Notes: a model not told the origin generated them from the letters alone. A DNA stretch of 64,000 nucleotides from Stenopsyche tienmushanensis (GCA_008973525.1 WACJ01000104.1:1025618-1089617); one strand, 5' to 3'. Shown: positions 10,620-23,754, numbered from the stretch's first letter. Numbers and translations are program-made.

Positions 10620-11100
10620 TTTTTTTTACTTGGGTTGGAATGCCACAAGAGTCAGTGAAACTCTCAAAGATGTTTGTGGTGAAGTATGTGGTGGTATAGT
10701 TCGAAAATGCTAATGTTGGTTCAAGAAAATTAAATCTGTTAATGGAAGCTTAATGAATGAACAGAGAGCAGATAGAACTTCGATTTTTGAAAACGATGCG
10801 CTAAATTCCCTAATGCACGGTAAACAATCGAGGAGTTAATGCAAAGACTGGATTCCCCATGGATAACAGTGCAAACATATTTAAAATTCATCGGCAAAAC
10901 GAATAGGATGGGCGTTATGGGGTAGGATGGGTACCGCACGCATCGTTGGCAACACAACAAAATATTTGTTTTTTGAATAGCATTGTAACTGGTGATGAGA
11001 AATGGATCATGTACGATAATATATGACAAAAAAATCAATGGCTGAATTGAATTAAACTTTTTTTTGGTTAATATTTGAATACTTTCGGGTCTCCCTAATA
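10620..11100 (+). mobile_element. Degenerate mariner element (IVTGDEKW lineage)
   Basis: Decayed frames read ATRVSETLKDV, then an MGVMG-like region near AAACGAATAGGATGGG, then SIVTGDEKWIMYDN at 10979-11020. IVTGDEKW carries the first catalytic aspartate of mariner transposases. The element ends near TCGGGTCTCCCTAATA. Stops and indels show it is inactive. Sister copies lie at 15225, 17485 and 61690. Confidence 0.75.
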
Positions 11101-11854
11101 TGTTAAATTCATCACTGTGTGTTTACGCTATTATCTAAAATGAGAATCAAGACGATACAATACCCATTTAAATACGACAGTCGAAAATAATTAAAGCGAA
11201 ACAAAAAATTAATTTGCAAATTTTTCGCAAAGAAAATTTATAAGTCGAATAATGAATAAATTATTATTGCGCTTTCAAAAGCGAAAATTCGCGGATTTAC
11301 CATTAATTTTCCAGCTCCGTTATGAATTTTCACGTCAGAAAAATTTGTCGAAATATTCCAAGAAAACGCCGAGTGGAAAGTTTCGCTAGAAAACCGGTTC
11401 CGGTCGGCATCCACAGTTTGCCGGAAGTAGCTGGATTTCCTCCCGGCGTGGCACATCCTGTTTGTAAAACCCTCCCCGGTCAACTTAACATCCTGTATTC
11501 GCGGTGAATTGAAGTGGAATACCTGGATGTCACACAAATATAAAATGCGCACACCTTCAATACACGTCCAATCTAATTGGATCATCAAGCTCCTTTGATA
11601 TATTTTTTATGAGTTTCTGCATGAAGATATTATGGAGGCAATTGAAAAAGAAAACGCTGAAAATATAGCATCCCTAATTCATCATCTTTATATTATATTT
11701 ATCGTCTACAAAGGGTAGATTACCCAACGAGTATAATGTAATTCGTTTCATTGTCAATTTTCGCTTGGCCCGACGCTAGAATGGATAAAATATGTTTTTT
11801 TTCAATGCTACACAAATTATATTGTATAATAAATAAAAGATAGTTTGGACTGTG

Positions 11855-12069
11855 TGTGCGGGAATCCTTTCATGGACGCAGATCACGTTCTGTGGTCGTT
11901 TTTGGGCATGTCGGCCGAGAGAGAGGCTCTTCTGTGCCGTATCAGAGGTCCTTTTTCTGGACCGCTTGGCCACAGGGACTTGGTGGCCAGCCCCGGTGCC
12001 TTTTCGGCGTTCAAGGTCTTTTGCCATAGTTTCGGAGCCAAATGCGCCTTGGACGGATACTATTTTTAG
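11855..12069 (+). mobile_element. R1-like LINE 3'-terminal fragment with end hairpin
   Basis: The frame reads DHVLW, then SAEREALLCRIRGPFSGPLG, then FSAFKVFCHSFGAKCALDGY and a stop. The stop codon lies inside a perfect 12-bp hairpin at 12051-12078. A sister copy on the opposite strand at 58460-58751 has the same peptide, hairpin and following ACCATAACATG. The reverse-transcriptase part is missing. Confidence 0.65.
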
Positions 12070-12078
12070 TATCCGTCC
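12051..12078 (+). other. Perfect hairpin spanning the LINE stop codon
   Basis: GGACGGATACTA, a TTTT loop and TAGTATCCGTCC form a perfect 12-bp stem that includes the TAG stop. It is conserved at 58460-58483. Confidence 0.8.
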
Positions 12079-12189
12079 TCTACCATAACATGACATTTAT
12101 ACTATTTTCATATTTCATTTATACTATATTTATATTTCATTTATACTATTTTTATATTTATCCTCTATGTCACTATGGGTTGACTATGT

Positions 12190-12500
12190 TTTAACAAAAA
12201 AGTGTTCGACCAATTGAGGTGACCACGCTAGAAATGGTGTCAGAAATACACAATTATATTGGATGATCACCAACTGAAAGTGTGCGAGCTAGTAGACATG
12301 ATAACCATTTCAAAAAGTGCTGTATATCGTATATTGACTGAATGTTTAGACATGAAAAAGCTTTGTGCAAGATGGGTGCCGGGTTTGCTCACAATGGAAC
12401 AAAAACAGCGTTGTGAGAATCTTTCAATTGAGTGTTTGGCGATGTATCACAGCAATAAAAGCTGGTTTTGGCAATGTTTTATAATTTATAACTAAAAAAC
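12190..12500 (+). mobile_element. Mariner transposase fragment (KLCARWVP lineage)
   Basis: The frame reads VCELVDMITISKSAVYRILT, then MKKLCARWVPGLLTMEQKQR, then SIECLAMYHSNKSW. These are the helix-turn-helix and linker region of a mariner transposase. Upstream, EVTTLEMVSEIHN matches in another frame, showing a frameshift. The catalytic part is absent. Related copies are on the minus strand at 44930-45990 and 53110-53480. Confidence 0.8.
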
Positions 12501-12559
12501 TATATAAAAAAATAGTAAAATAGATGAATTGAGTCTCTAAAAATTAGCCTCTTGAGGAG

Positions 12560-12730
12560 TTTCCGTATTTGTACAGACGATAGAAGATGCCGGGTATGCA
12601 TATATCACCGAAAATGCAAGAGATAAAAGAGGAGAGAGTGGTCATAAGGTCTGTGTGCTCAACTGGTCCGCCTTTCGGATCGCTGATACGACGAATTAAC
12701 GTCTCGCGATCGAACGCTATGTCCAAGTAT
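12560..12730 (-). mobile_element. R1-like LINE C-terminal fragment
   Basis: The minus strand reads AFDRETLIRRISDPKGGPVE followed by HTDLMTTLSSF, matching the recurrent REALIRRVSGPKGGPVGHTD segment. It is truncated at both sides. Confidence 0.55.
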
Positions 12731-13715
12731 ATTCACAGAATAGTATTATGTGAAGTTATTGTAACGTTTGAGTTGAGAAAATCAATGAGTTATAGTAGTT
12801 TGAATTGCTTCTTCATGCACTCTATTCGCCAGATTTAACCCTTTTGTAGGTCGGATATACAAGTCAAATCACTTTTTGTGCAATTTCTAATGTATCTAAA
12901 TTCGTTGGCAGTTAAAAGGTTAAGGCGCGATTAAATCAATTTTGAGGTGTGCGGGATAAATTCGCATTATTTGCGATGGCAATAAATTTTAAATAAATTA
13001 AGGGAAGATTTCCGGTCTTGAATATATCATTGCAGTAAATTTTTCATTCGTTTTCGACTACATGAAATATCAATTTGGCTGAAAATTGTCGCTATATATC
13101 TCGCATCAAATAAGGATGTGCCGCCGAGGTGACCTTTTCGCCCGTATCTCCCCTCGCCGGGGAATGATCTGCCTCTTCCTTGCAATCCCTCCGAAGGATA
13201 TTGAATTGTAAGACTACCGAATGGACTATTTTTCCGCTATCCTCCCGAACCATAAATTTCGCCGGTGATTTAAGGGGAGGTTTTTTTCATACGCCACATA
13301 TATATCACATTTGCGGTTTTGCTCAAAAAAAGAGGGTGTGACTTGTAGAAATAAGAGAAACACAATTTATACCAAACGCGGAGCAAAAAACACACATTCA
13401 TCCTTGGGAGATGGAAGCCAGCTCTGTGTGTGGATCTGAGCGATAATTCATTGCCTTTATCTGGAAGCTAAATGCTTTAAATCCTGGAGTGTGCTTTTGT
13501 ATTAGATGCGACACTTGTATCCCTGTGATTGATGTTCCTAATTTTAGAATTTATATAAAATACATTTCGACGAAATAAATCCTTAAACATTCTTATTTTT
13601 AGCATATCGAATCTATATTAATCATTAAAAAATATAAAATATTTACTTGTAATGCAGTTTCCTATAGCGTTACATGTGTAGCTTCATTTGTATAATATTG
13701 TTTAAATGTCATCTA

Positions 13716-14160
13716 GAAAGTAAGGTTACAAGGACTCCTGAGGCTGGGGGAGATTGTTTTGTTTTAAATTTGGTACACCTGGTGCATAGAGGGCATCCAA
13801 ACGATCAGTTTGTTTGGTCCCGTGTGCTTGTCGGCCATTTTGTTCAGTCACAGTAAACTTTTCCGATGGAGTGATCGTCGCGCGCTCCCACTACCTTTTT
13901 TGATTTTGCAGAACAATACCGCCGCGAATATCCATCAGAAGCTCATACAAGTTTATGGCAGTGATGTGTTGAGTCGATAACATGTCACGAAGTGGTTAAG
14001 TACTATGACGAGGTAAGGAGTAGGAGACCGTCAATGATTTCTGATAAACTTATACACAAAATTGAAAAATAAGTGCGAAATGACCGCCATGTAACGCTTG
14101 ACGACCTCCACGAAAATTTTTCTGACATTTCTTGAAGTCAGTGGAAGAGTGTTGATCGTT
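13716..14160 (+). mobile_element. Degenerate mariner element, 5' half
   Basis: It starts with AGTAAGGTTACAAGGACTCC, matching the terminus at 1227 and 36105, and shares CGGCCATTTTGTTCAGTCAC with the first copy. Later RRPSMISDKLIHKIEK and HVTLDDLHENFSDIS are visible in frame fragments. It runs into LINE-derived sequence at about 14170 and no right end was found. Confidence 0.7.
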
Positions 14161-14439
14161 TTACGTAAGGAAAAATAAGAGACAAGAGACCCATTACCCT
14201 CCCAAGCGTAACCCCAGATTTTGATTGACCTTAAAACAGCTCACGCCCTTTGCGCCTAAACTAGAGCAAAACGTGGAGAAGGCACCGGGACGGGTCGTTT
14301 GCGATTCGGCTGGCAGCGTTTGTGGCCCACTTCCGTAAGTGGTGTAGTACTCTATCCCCACCTCCACATAGGAAGGAGAAGATTTTATGTATTCTATTGT
14401 GATGGGGAATAAGACTTGGGTGTGTTACTACACCACAGA

Positions 14440-15120
14440 ATATAGGTCTGCTACAGAAAGAAGCTGGCTGGGATCCAGCGACAGGGAGCGCTTCGAGTCA
14501 CTGCAGCATACAGAATTGTATCTAAAGAAGTGGTGCTCGTGATCGCTGGAATCTTCCCATTGGAACTCAAGGCAAAGAAGAGGGCCTTGGAATACGGGAA
14601 TTCTAAAAACCGCATCACACACGACTAGAAAACGCGGTGAAACGACCTACCGCTTGACTCAGGTATTCCCTGTACACGGATGTTTTGGTACGTACCTGAA
14701 GCGGATTGGCAAGGAAGCATCTGCAGCGTGCCACCATTGCCAAGCGGAGGTCGACGATGCCAAACACACCATCACTGACTGTGAGGCTCGGACACCCCAG
14801 AGAAACACGCTGAAACAAGTATTCGAGGTAGTCGAGCTCAACGCTGAGAACATGGTCCACAGCATGATGGTGAGCAAGAAGAACGGACCTTTGGCGAGAT
14901 TACGTTAAAGAAATCATGAGTGCCAAAGAAGGCAGTGTGTGTGTGAGAGAGAGAGAGAGAGACGCAGAACGGCTCTCCAATTTAAAGAATAGGGTCAAAC
15001 ACAGAACCAGACTACCTGTCCCTCCGAAGCAATGTGATAAACAACCGGGGGGACAGAGAAGGGCAAGGGAAGAGTTTAGTCAGTAAGAATCTGATAATAC
15101 CATGGGATCAACCCCAGGTA
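14440..15120 (+). mobile_element. R1-like LINE C-terminal region
   Basis: The frame at 14654-14908 reads MTQVFPVHGCFGTYLKRIGK, then ACHHCQAEVDDAKHTITDCE, then AENMVHSMM. It is the same family as 19440-20035. A GA-rich run lies at 14945-14963. The sequence after it (CTACCTGTCC...GAAGCAATGTG) also recurs at 19800-19830. Confidence 0.7.
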
Positions 15121-15224
15121 GTCTTATGCAAGGTTCCCTTCCCACAGGAAATAGGAATAGGCGCTGGAAGACAAATTGGTCTGAACATCACGAAAAGCGA
15201 AACGCTCCCTTTTATTCGGTGCGG

Positions 15225-15535
15225 GAAAATGTTCATATGATCATAAATTCGGATTTCCTGGGTTTGAATGGCATAAATGCTAGTAAAACACTCAAACATG
15301 TTTATGGTGAAGTGGTGACAGTCCGCAGAATCCAATATTGGATTTAGAGATTTAAATCGGGGAATAGAAGCTTAAGGGATTGATGCACTAAAATCTTTAA
15401 TCGAATCAGATCCATGGCAAATTATTGAGGAGTTATTCAAAGGCCATTTAAAATTTAGCAGCAAAACGAATAGGATGGGTGTTATGGGATAGGATGGGTA
15501 CCCTACGCCTTGATCAAATATTACAAAATTTGCTA
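15225..15535 (+). mobile_element. Degenerate mariner element (IVTGDEKW lineage), 5' half
   Basis: The frame reads GLNGINASKTLKHVYGEVVT and then VRRIQYWI before a stop. Further on, AGCAAAACGAATAGGATGGG matches the copies at 10900, 17560 and 61750. The 3' half is missing. Confidence 0.65.
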
Positions 15536-17484
15536 CTAATATTTGATTTGAATAATATATTTAAATAATTGGCTTTGTTGAAAATTATTTTTCTGTGAGT
15601 ATTTTGTCTTGCTTCGATATAATTTTCCCTATTGATTTTATATTAAATTCGTTCGTTTTTGCCGAATCCTCGGAAAGTTCGTTCGGCTCAGCGTTTATAC
15701 TTAATGCTGCGAGTATTTATTATTAATAATTTATTTTCCATGTTGTTTTTTTATCCCGTACGATGCCAAACAAAAAGGGGGAATTTCGTTCGACGGAAAT
15801 TCAACGTCGAAAAAAAAACGCTCCAAAGGGAAAAGAGTTCAAGAGTGAAATGGAAAACTTTTAGAAGTCGTCCACGAGGAAAATAAATTAAAAGAGCAAC
15901 GAAACAAATATTTTTAGCAGAGGGCCATATTTTTTTATTGTGCTACCGACGTTGACTTTTATTTTGAATAAAATATGTCACGCATTTTTTTTGTTGATGG
16001 CCATAAAAAAACGCGTTATGACGCAATTTAAATATCGACCGTTAAGCGGGCAATTTGGCCATGGGACTAGGTGTGTTATTTTTGGGCAAAATTTTGAAAA
16101 TTGATACGTTATGTAAATAATTTGTAGAAGACCGTATACAGGGCCGGAAATTTGAATAAGTCGGATTTCGAAAATGGTTTCAGTTTCAGGGTCAGGTGTT
16201 GTTTGCTCCAATTAACAAAGATAACCTCAAAGTCATACAAATTAAGGGTGGAAACTATTCCGTGTTGGATTTCTCCAGTTTACACAAATCGTTACAACAC
16301 AAATATTTTTGAGAAGCTCCTCAAATGTTATTCCTGTTTAAATTTAGTGCTGTTAAATAATAACCGCCACCGACTGACCTTCTTGTAGCCTTAATGTCGT
16401 CAGAAGCTCCCCCGCAGGATTTAATGCAGGTTCCATGTACTTTTCTGCAAAAATTCTCACGTTTAACATTAACAATTTTAAATTTATCAATGCAATTCAA
16501 GCCATTGGTTTTAGTCAAGCTGTCCATCGATAAACGCTTCGAAAATGCCGCCAAAATTGTTAAAAAAATCGAGATAGCATTAGATTTCAATTGCAAAACA
16601 CATACGTTCAAATTCGGGATTAGTACAAAAAAATAACATCGATTCAATTATAATTTTATTAAGCACATACTTCCATTAAATTTGTATTTGTCGTCGTATT
16701 AATATTGATTTGGACCGTTGACATGCGAGGGCTAAATAAGGGCGCATAAATGCGCCACCACCGGATTTGATCCAGGATCCACAGCTCTCAATGGCTACAT
16801 TGGACTGCCATTTCAGGTACCGCAGGTTAGATTTGGTCTGATTTCAAATCGGCTGTGCTCCAACTATTGGCTAAATTGTGGTGATTAAGCACAGTTCATA
16901 TGATACGTTCGCTCTGGTCGATCTAATCAAGTCACGTAAACGTACATTTGAAAGCTTATTTAGCTTGTATAATTTTAGGAAAATATTATTTTATCTTATA
17001 AATTAAGATGTACCCAATATATAAAGGTAATTGAAAAGTATTTGCGTATTTGAGATCTTATATTTATTCAGTTTGCGCTGCAGTTCGTGCAGCGCGAGTC
17101 AAGCTTGTATATCAATAAATGAACCGTTACACTGTTGATATATTTGAGCCCCACAATAGCGTTTCAAATAGAATCAATTTTGTTATCACGATGAGTTTTA
17201 AGTATATAATTGATTTGTGACCAACGATATAAGAAGATCCCATAGTTAATGGTTTTCAATCGGATTTAAATAAATAATAATATTGTATTAGAAATAGAAG
17301 TAATTTTGAATATGTTTAGATGTGTAGGGTTACCTTTACAGCACGATGCCCTTTATGTATCCCTCGAGTTCGAACGCATATATGCGCGATTACTCATCAA
17401 TAGGCTCAATATCATTTTTGTGCAATTGATTTTTTTATTATTAAATGGGTAAAATGTTCAGACCCAAAACTAACGAAGTCTATG

Positions 17485-17620
17485 TTATTGTATGCAATCG
17501 ATGAGTTAACCTAAAGACTGGGATCCCTATGGACCACTGTGCAAACACGTTTAAAAATCATTAGCAAAACGAATAGGATGGATGTTATGGGGGTAGGATG
17601 GGTGGTACACGCCTTGACCA
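17485..17620 (+). mobile_element. Short mariner fragment (IVTGDEKW lineage)
   Basis: It contains CAAAACGAATAGGATGGATG followed by GGTAGGATGGGTGG, the most conserved internal block of this mariner group. It is about 130 bp with no termini. Confidence 0.55.
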
Positions 17621-18339
17621 AACACAAAAAAAAAACTAAAAATACGGAAATCAAACTGAGAAGTTATTATTATTACATCGTCCTTGCAAAAATTAATAAA
17701 TTTGGTACTTTTACACTAAATACACGAATACTTTACAATACCCTAATAATAATAGCAACTTATTAAGCATGGATTGCAGCGCCACTCTCTATGAACTACA
17801 AGATTGCATAAGCGCCTTTCAATATTCATGCGCTTAATAGGTATTAAATTTGGCATCATGATAATGCGATAGATCTCTAAGTTCAAACTAATTATTCAAG
17901 ACCATCAATGGTTGAAGCTTTGCATAATTTGGTGCATTTAGCTTGAATGCAAATTAACACGGTGAATTGCCCCATGCCCTTATCGCTGAACAATTAATTG
18001 AACTGCGTTCCCGTTCAGGCCGTGGAAACGATGGAACATTATGCTCTGTTATCAATTTTTTTTAAGTCATCGTGGCATAAAATCTATCAATCCGTTGAAT
18101 TCGGCACATCCTGTATCGAATTTAGGCCAAAATTCATCATAACGTCGAAGTAATTATGACCTGCGGCGACAGAATTGTACTGCGTACATTTGAATAATGG
18201 GCTTTAATGAGTAATTCGTTGGAAAATGTTTCATGATATTGTGGTGAGCCACAATATATACACGGTTTGATTTGAGCTTTCATCAGAGATTAATAATCAC
18301 TGAAAAATATGCAAATATTGGGTGCAAATAAAAGGTTGT

Positions 18340-18770
18340 TCAGAAGTAATGTCGTTTTATATATGATTTTTTTCCACAATATGAATTTGAGCCCTAAGCT
18401 TTATAACGATAATCCAGACACTTATCTGAATGGGTTTAAATTTCTTAAAAAATAGAAACATTATTCAAAAAATTGGGATTATATTATGTTTCCATAAGTT
18501 ATGTCGTGTTTTTGATGCACCCTCTTCAAAATAGTCTAATTCAGTATATTGAGCAGTTGGTTGGTAGCATTGAACACAAGATTATCTTTAACAGAGGTGT
18601 TCTATCAATATTTGGATAGATTTAATGCAGCATTGCATCAAAAGAAGCAAAGATCTCATCTTGTAAAATTGACGCTTGAAAAAATTAAGAATCTTGACTG
18701 GATCGCTTTTTTAAGGGACTAGAATTTCAGTTCTATAGAAGTTAAGACGACAGATATCAGACAGTGACTG
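18340..18770 (+). mobile_element. Degenerate mariner element, 3' part
   Basis: Reading fragments include YLDRFNAALHQKK and then HLVKLTLEKIKNLDWI at about 18605-18705. These match the region around the second catalytic residue of mariner transposases, with an apparent small deletion of the HQDNARPH block. The element is inactive. Confidence 0.6.
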
Positions 18771-20035
18771 ACTGGATTGGGGGCTCATTATCAATTGGAC
18801 CCATTTCCTGCGCTGCTGTAGGGTCTGTTCCGGGTTACCCAGGACTGGCCACACAAAGAGTGTTTTCCACAGATCCTTTAGCCCCACGAGAAGGTTATGC
18901 TAAATTCAAGGGATTTACTTCTGTGAGTTCACTGTTACCACGAGTCCAATCTCAGTTAAAAGGGGGCTGCAGCAGATGACGGACTGCAGGGGCTACTCCT
19001 TCCCCATGGTACTAGTATCGGTTCGGTTATATGTATATATGTACCTAGCCACGGAAACGAGTCACAACAGCTTAAAACCGCTCTCCCCTGTTTGCCTACG
19101 CTGTTGAGGATAGTGGTGAAACTTTGACATAGTCTCCACCAACTACTGTAATCGGCTGTTCCACACACCCCTTTATGGGTACGCAGCACAGGGTGACAGC
19201 ACACTCAACTCATGTTAGCTGGGCTACCCCAGCAGCGTTTGATGAGCAAACTGACGAGGCTACTTTTGCACACCTCTACTCCACATCATTACCCATGGGT
19301 GTAGGTTTAACTCCTCCCCTATGAACATGACCAGAAACTGAGAGAAGCCTGGCAACGGAGATGGGATCAGTCCAGCAAGGGAGGATGAAACCATCGACTT
19401 ATCCCGTTCATAAGTCGATGGAGGGCCCGGGAACACGGTGAAATAACCTACCGCTTGACGCAGGCGTTCACTGGGCATGGATGCTTCGGTGCGTACTTGA
19501 AGCGGATTAGCAAAGAACCATCCGCAACGTACCTACACTGCCAAGCGGAGGTCGACGACGCAGACCACACCATTATTAGCTGTGAGGCTTGGGTATCCCA
19601 GAGGAAACTGCTGAAACAAGCACTCGGGGTAGCCGAGCTCAACTTCGACAACATGATCCACAGCATGATGGAGAGCAAGAAGAACTGGGACCTTTGGCGT
19701 GAATACGTAGAAGAGATTCTGAGTGCCAAAGAGGGCAGTGAAAGAGAGAGACGCAGAGCGCAACAGCCTCTCAAACAATAGAATAGGGCCAATCACCTAA
19801 GGCCAGACTACCTGTCCTCCTGAAGCAATGTGGAAAACAATACCAGGGGGAAAGAGAAGGACAAAAGGGGGGGGGGGTTTAGTGGGTATGCACGACCGAA
19901 AAATCGTGAATCCTACACTACCCAGATTCTCTGGGAGTCTTGTGAAGATTCCTTGCCCACAGAAAAAAAGATTCCTGCCCTGGGGTTTTATGGGTGGGCA
20001 TCGTAGAGTTTAACACCCACCTGGAGTTTTATAGA
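18764..20035 (+). mobile_element. R1-like LINE remnant, composite
   Basis: The 3' half contains a frame (19455-19781) reading MTQAFTGHGCFGAYLKRISK, then YLHCQAEVDDADHTIISCEA, then NMIHSMMESKKNWDLWREYV. The part at 18764-19260 has non-coding blocks (CTGTAATCGGCTGTTCCACA, TGATGAGCAAAC) repeated at 60830-61560 and, reversed, at 36305-37400. A G-run lies at 19867-19877. The order suggests one or two nested or truncated insertions. Confidence 0.65.
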
Positions 20036-20390
20036 AGAGTTGAAAACCGACCGTTCAGACTATTTTTAAACTAAAACTTGCTGGAATTTACGAAAATGGT
20101 ATATGTGATTAAAAAAATGTGGTAAAAATTGATAGATAATGTAGGATATTATTTTCTATAAGAAAAAAATAATAAACTTCAAAAAGAAATATTTTGAATT
20201 TCATTGAAAAAAAACGATATAATTTATGGGAACATCTAATATATAGAAAATAATTGCAATAAGGTTTATCAAGATAAAAACGACAATACTTTTGGGCATC
20301 TCTATTATGCTTGAATTTGCATATAGTTATTAAAGCAGATTATTCAATGATTGCGTATCTATTCAAATATATAAAAATGAAAATCTGTTT

Positions 20391-20600
20391 GTTTATAAGT
20401 TAATTTATTAATTTGTTTGTACAAGGTACATTCCTATACCATTCATCCGATTGCAATGAAACTTTGATGAGTTATTGGGCATGTATTCAAGAAGGTTTTG
20501 AATTTAACACAACCATTGTTTTACGAAACATTTAACGGATGCACCATATTGGCGCATATTGGTCTGGTGAAGTGAAGCGGAATTGCGGGACGGTCACGAC
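20391..20600 (+). repeat. Unclassified interspersed repeat, second copy
   Basis: It contains TACATTCCTATACCATTC followed by ATCCGATTGCAATGAAACTT, nearly identical to 5769-5810. The downstream sequence differs. Confidence 0.4.
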
Positions 20601-21825
20601 AACTTTGTTAGACTTTTATATAATATAATAATATTTTTTTCAAAAATTCTGTCGTCTTAAAGCGAGCTTATCCAGTATTGTTTAAGAAGTTTTAAAAATA
20701 TATTACACAACGCTTTAATTTTCGTCGTTTCTTGTGAATCCCACACAAGACCACGATCCAGATTTCAAGTCATTTATTCCACGGTAATATTTTTCGCCGA
20801 ATGTGGTCATATTTTTTGAATATTTTCAAGAGACCTCAGCCTCCAGAGCATGAAAATCTACAACAATGAATCTGAATGTGGACATATGAATTCATTATGG
20901 TGGTCGTTTTATTTCCGCATAGCATGCATAAGTTTTGGCAGCCCGCCTGAAAATTGATACAATAGAAAAATATACCGACGACCACACGAGAAAACAGAAA
21001 GTGGAAACATTGTTTCAATCTAGGAACTAGAGCTCGATTAGTTATGAAAACAAATACGGTCGCTTCAGTCAGGCGGCCAAGAGATGGCGATACTGCGCTC
21101 TTTAAATCTAGAGCGATTTCGCGCCATTTTGCATTTGAATTAATTTTAATTAATTGCACGTAGTTTCGAGCAACGTATGAAAAATATCAAGGTGGGAATT
21201 CTTGCGTGTGATGCTGTTGAATTTCATTCCAAGCTGACACGCTTTGTGATTTTATTATAAACGCGGCCTGTATACGAAATTAAAAAATAATGATTAAGGC
21301 CGTATAATTTTGTTATTTGGCGGAATATAATAAAATGTGCCATTAACGCGGTAGCTGGACGCCTTTTCTGCATGAAATATTTATTTACTTTTGATCTTTG
21401 TCTTTGATATTTGCCATTATTGCTGTCCTTTGAAGATAAAATTAAATCTCGTCCTTCCCGTCGCGGACTCCCCCTTTTCTTATTCGCTTGTGGGGATGTG
21501 TATTTTTAACGTAAGATTTTATATGATGATATAAAGACGAAGACTTAAAGCAGAGTTCAAGTACAAATTTGAATCCCAATACATCATTGATTGACTTAAA
21601 AATGCCTCAAAATTAAGTATTGGATTCATCATAACATGTCTTAGCAATATCGCACAAATTATGGTATACAGTCCTATTAATAATTTTGAAAGCTTCGACA
21701 GCATCAAAGAATGTAATAATAATGACCAGTAATAAATAGATAATCTTTGGAAAATCAGAGATTAAGTCCAGAAATAATTTAGAGCAGTTAGCGCCTATGA
21801 AAAAATGAAGACAAATTCAGATCAC

Positions 21826-22062
21826 TTCTGACACCAGTGTAACGTGTAGCGGGGGCGCTCTCTAGGTGGAGTCTTCAATCCGCTTCGCTTGCGGGTTCGT
21901 TCTTCTATCGGGTCGTAAAGTAAGAACGTCTTCCCGCAGCCAAGGCTATCCGTCAACTACTGCGTTCTTTCAAACGCAATGTACGCAGCACCACAAAATA
22001 TGTCACTGTTAAATTGACACATTGCGTCCAAAGAGAGACGGATGATGCCATTGTTAAAGAGG
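21826..22062 (-). mobile_element. LTR fragment with primer-binding-like site, minus strand
   Basis: The plus strand starts ACTTCTGACACCAGTGTAAC, the reverse of the LTR-PBS junction. It then runs through CCCGCAGCCAAGGCTA and GACACATTGCG, all reversed LTR blocks. Internal deletions shorten it. Confidence 0.65.
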
Positions 22063-22094
22063 TAAATAGTAGGAGTCTAGAATTTTGTAAACAT

Positions 22095-22445
22095 TGATTT
22101 TATATTTATTATTCTCCAAAGAAATTTTCAAAATTCTAATTATTTATGGAGTTATAGCTATTTTAGTGGGGCGGTAACTAAGCCGGTCCTATCAGAATAA
22201 AATCAAGTTCCAATCAACTGATTTACTTTAAATTTGACACAAAACTGTTATATATAACGCTGTATCGTTTTTACCAGATTTATCTTAAAAAAATATTTTA
22301 AACTGTTATGTTATGTATGAAAACCGCGAAAAAACAAGGCAAAATTGACTTTTTTTTAAAAAAGTCGCCGGATTGTCGCTTTGTGAAGGACACGCCTTTT
22401 TTTAAACTCCTTACAATTTACCAGCCTATAATTTTTTTAAAATTA
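22095..22445. repeat. Repeat family with GTTATAGCTATTTTAGTG core, copy 1
   Basis: It contains CTAATTATTTATGGAGTTAT then AGCTATTTTAGTG and AACTAAGCCGGTCCTA, later AAAAAAGTCGCC. Copies are at 25440-25800 and 50570-50840, and one lies inverted inside the MITE at 45035-45750. Termini are undefined. Confidence 0.5.
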
Positions 22446-22449
22446 TTTT

Positions 22450-22615
22450 GTAGCGTGAGCGATTAACCATCCATATGCAATAGCGCTATTTGTTTGAGTA
22501 GTTGTTGGTTGGGTGGTGATGCGCAGGAGACGGGAGTCGGGGGAAGTGTGATCGGTTGGCCTTGAATGCGGGAGTACGTTCTTCTCGCAGCCAGATCTCT
22601 CGTGCTGAATAAAAT
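22450..22615 (+). mobile_element. Internally deleted LTR, TGTAGCG family
   Basis: It starts TGTAGCGTGAGCGATTAACC, jumps to GTTGGGTGGTGATGCGCAGG and continues to GCAGCCAGATCTCTCGTG. The central ACATTGCACCTGC block is missing. Confidence 0.65.
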
Positions 22616-23754
22616 GAATTTGGTAATTTAACCGCTAAAGAGGTGTTTTTTTTGCAAATTTTTGAACTTGCAAAACTCTGTACACATGTAAAAGTAAAAT
22701 AAGATTTTATTGAAATAATTAAAAGTGGTCGCTATTATTGAAGAACAAGTCATGATATGAAAGCTAAATGCAATTATTATCAAGTAATTGCAATAATATT
22801 TGGACCATTGCTAAAAAATAAATTCTAAGCACAATAAAAATTCCCAGACTATCTATTATACAATACAATACAAGAATAACCACAATTTTTCTTTTCAGCA
22901 AACAAACAAGGCTTGTATTTTTAACCACCGAAATGAATTCTTCGAAAGATACCAAGACATTCGGCAATGAAAAAACAGCCATACAACGCGATCGTTAACA
23001 TCTGTGCTGAAATTTGAACCTCATTACGAAGGTAATTCTTTCATTTCATGAAAAAAAAAAGTGGTCGGACTGAAACCATAGACGACAGGGCCTAATTGTG
23101 CTAATTTGTTACATCGCTCGGGTATTACGAAGACGCCTCAAATTGTTTCAAAGAGCAAAACCTCCGACGAAATTTGGCGAATGAACTCATTTATCGATCA
23201 TCAAGTTATTGGATCAAATCTGAATTATTTACATGATGTAATAATATTTAAGCTACAATATCAATCAATCATCGTAATTTAGCTTGGGGGACTGAATTGT
23301 TCGTTGTAGTCGATTTATTGAATAATTTACGAAAACAAAATTTGCGCCCTAATGCAATAATCTTAATTGAAAACGTCTTGCGGTTTAGCGAAATTCTTAT
23401 TAGATTAATCAAATACGGCTAGACTCGTTTATTTGTTGATTAAGTCGAATGCTAGTTATTAATCGTTGCTTGTATTTTATTCCTATGAATCTCATGAGTG
23501 TAAGGATTCGGTATTGGATGTTGAGTAATGAGAGTACTTCGTGTGGTATAATTAATTGCGAAAAGTATGCTATAATTTGGCTATGAAAATATTTTTATAT
23601 ATGCTGTAATTAATTATTGTGATATCAAATATTTTCCATTAAATCCTCTTGGTAAATTATTTTTGATTTCATGCCGCATGCTTAAGAATTTTGGCATTCG
23701 ACGAGGCTATTCTGGATTGGGAAAAATCCGTTTCATTCAAAAAATCTATCTATC

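Noticed and set aside
16321..16647. Overlapping 108- and 80-codon frames on opposite strands
   Set aside because: No recognisable domain, start context or splice evidence on either strand.
16755..16850. A second tRNA-like sequence on the minus strand (GGATCAAATCC, TGGCAGTCCA)
   Set aside because: Box matches are weak and spacing and stems are poor, so it is not listed as a feature.
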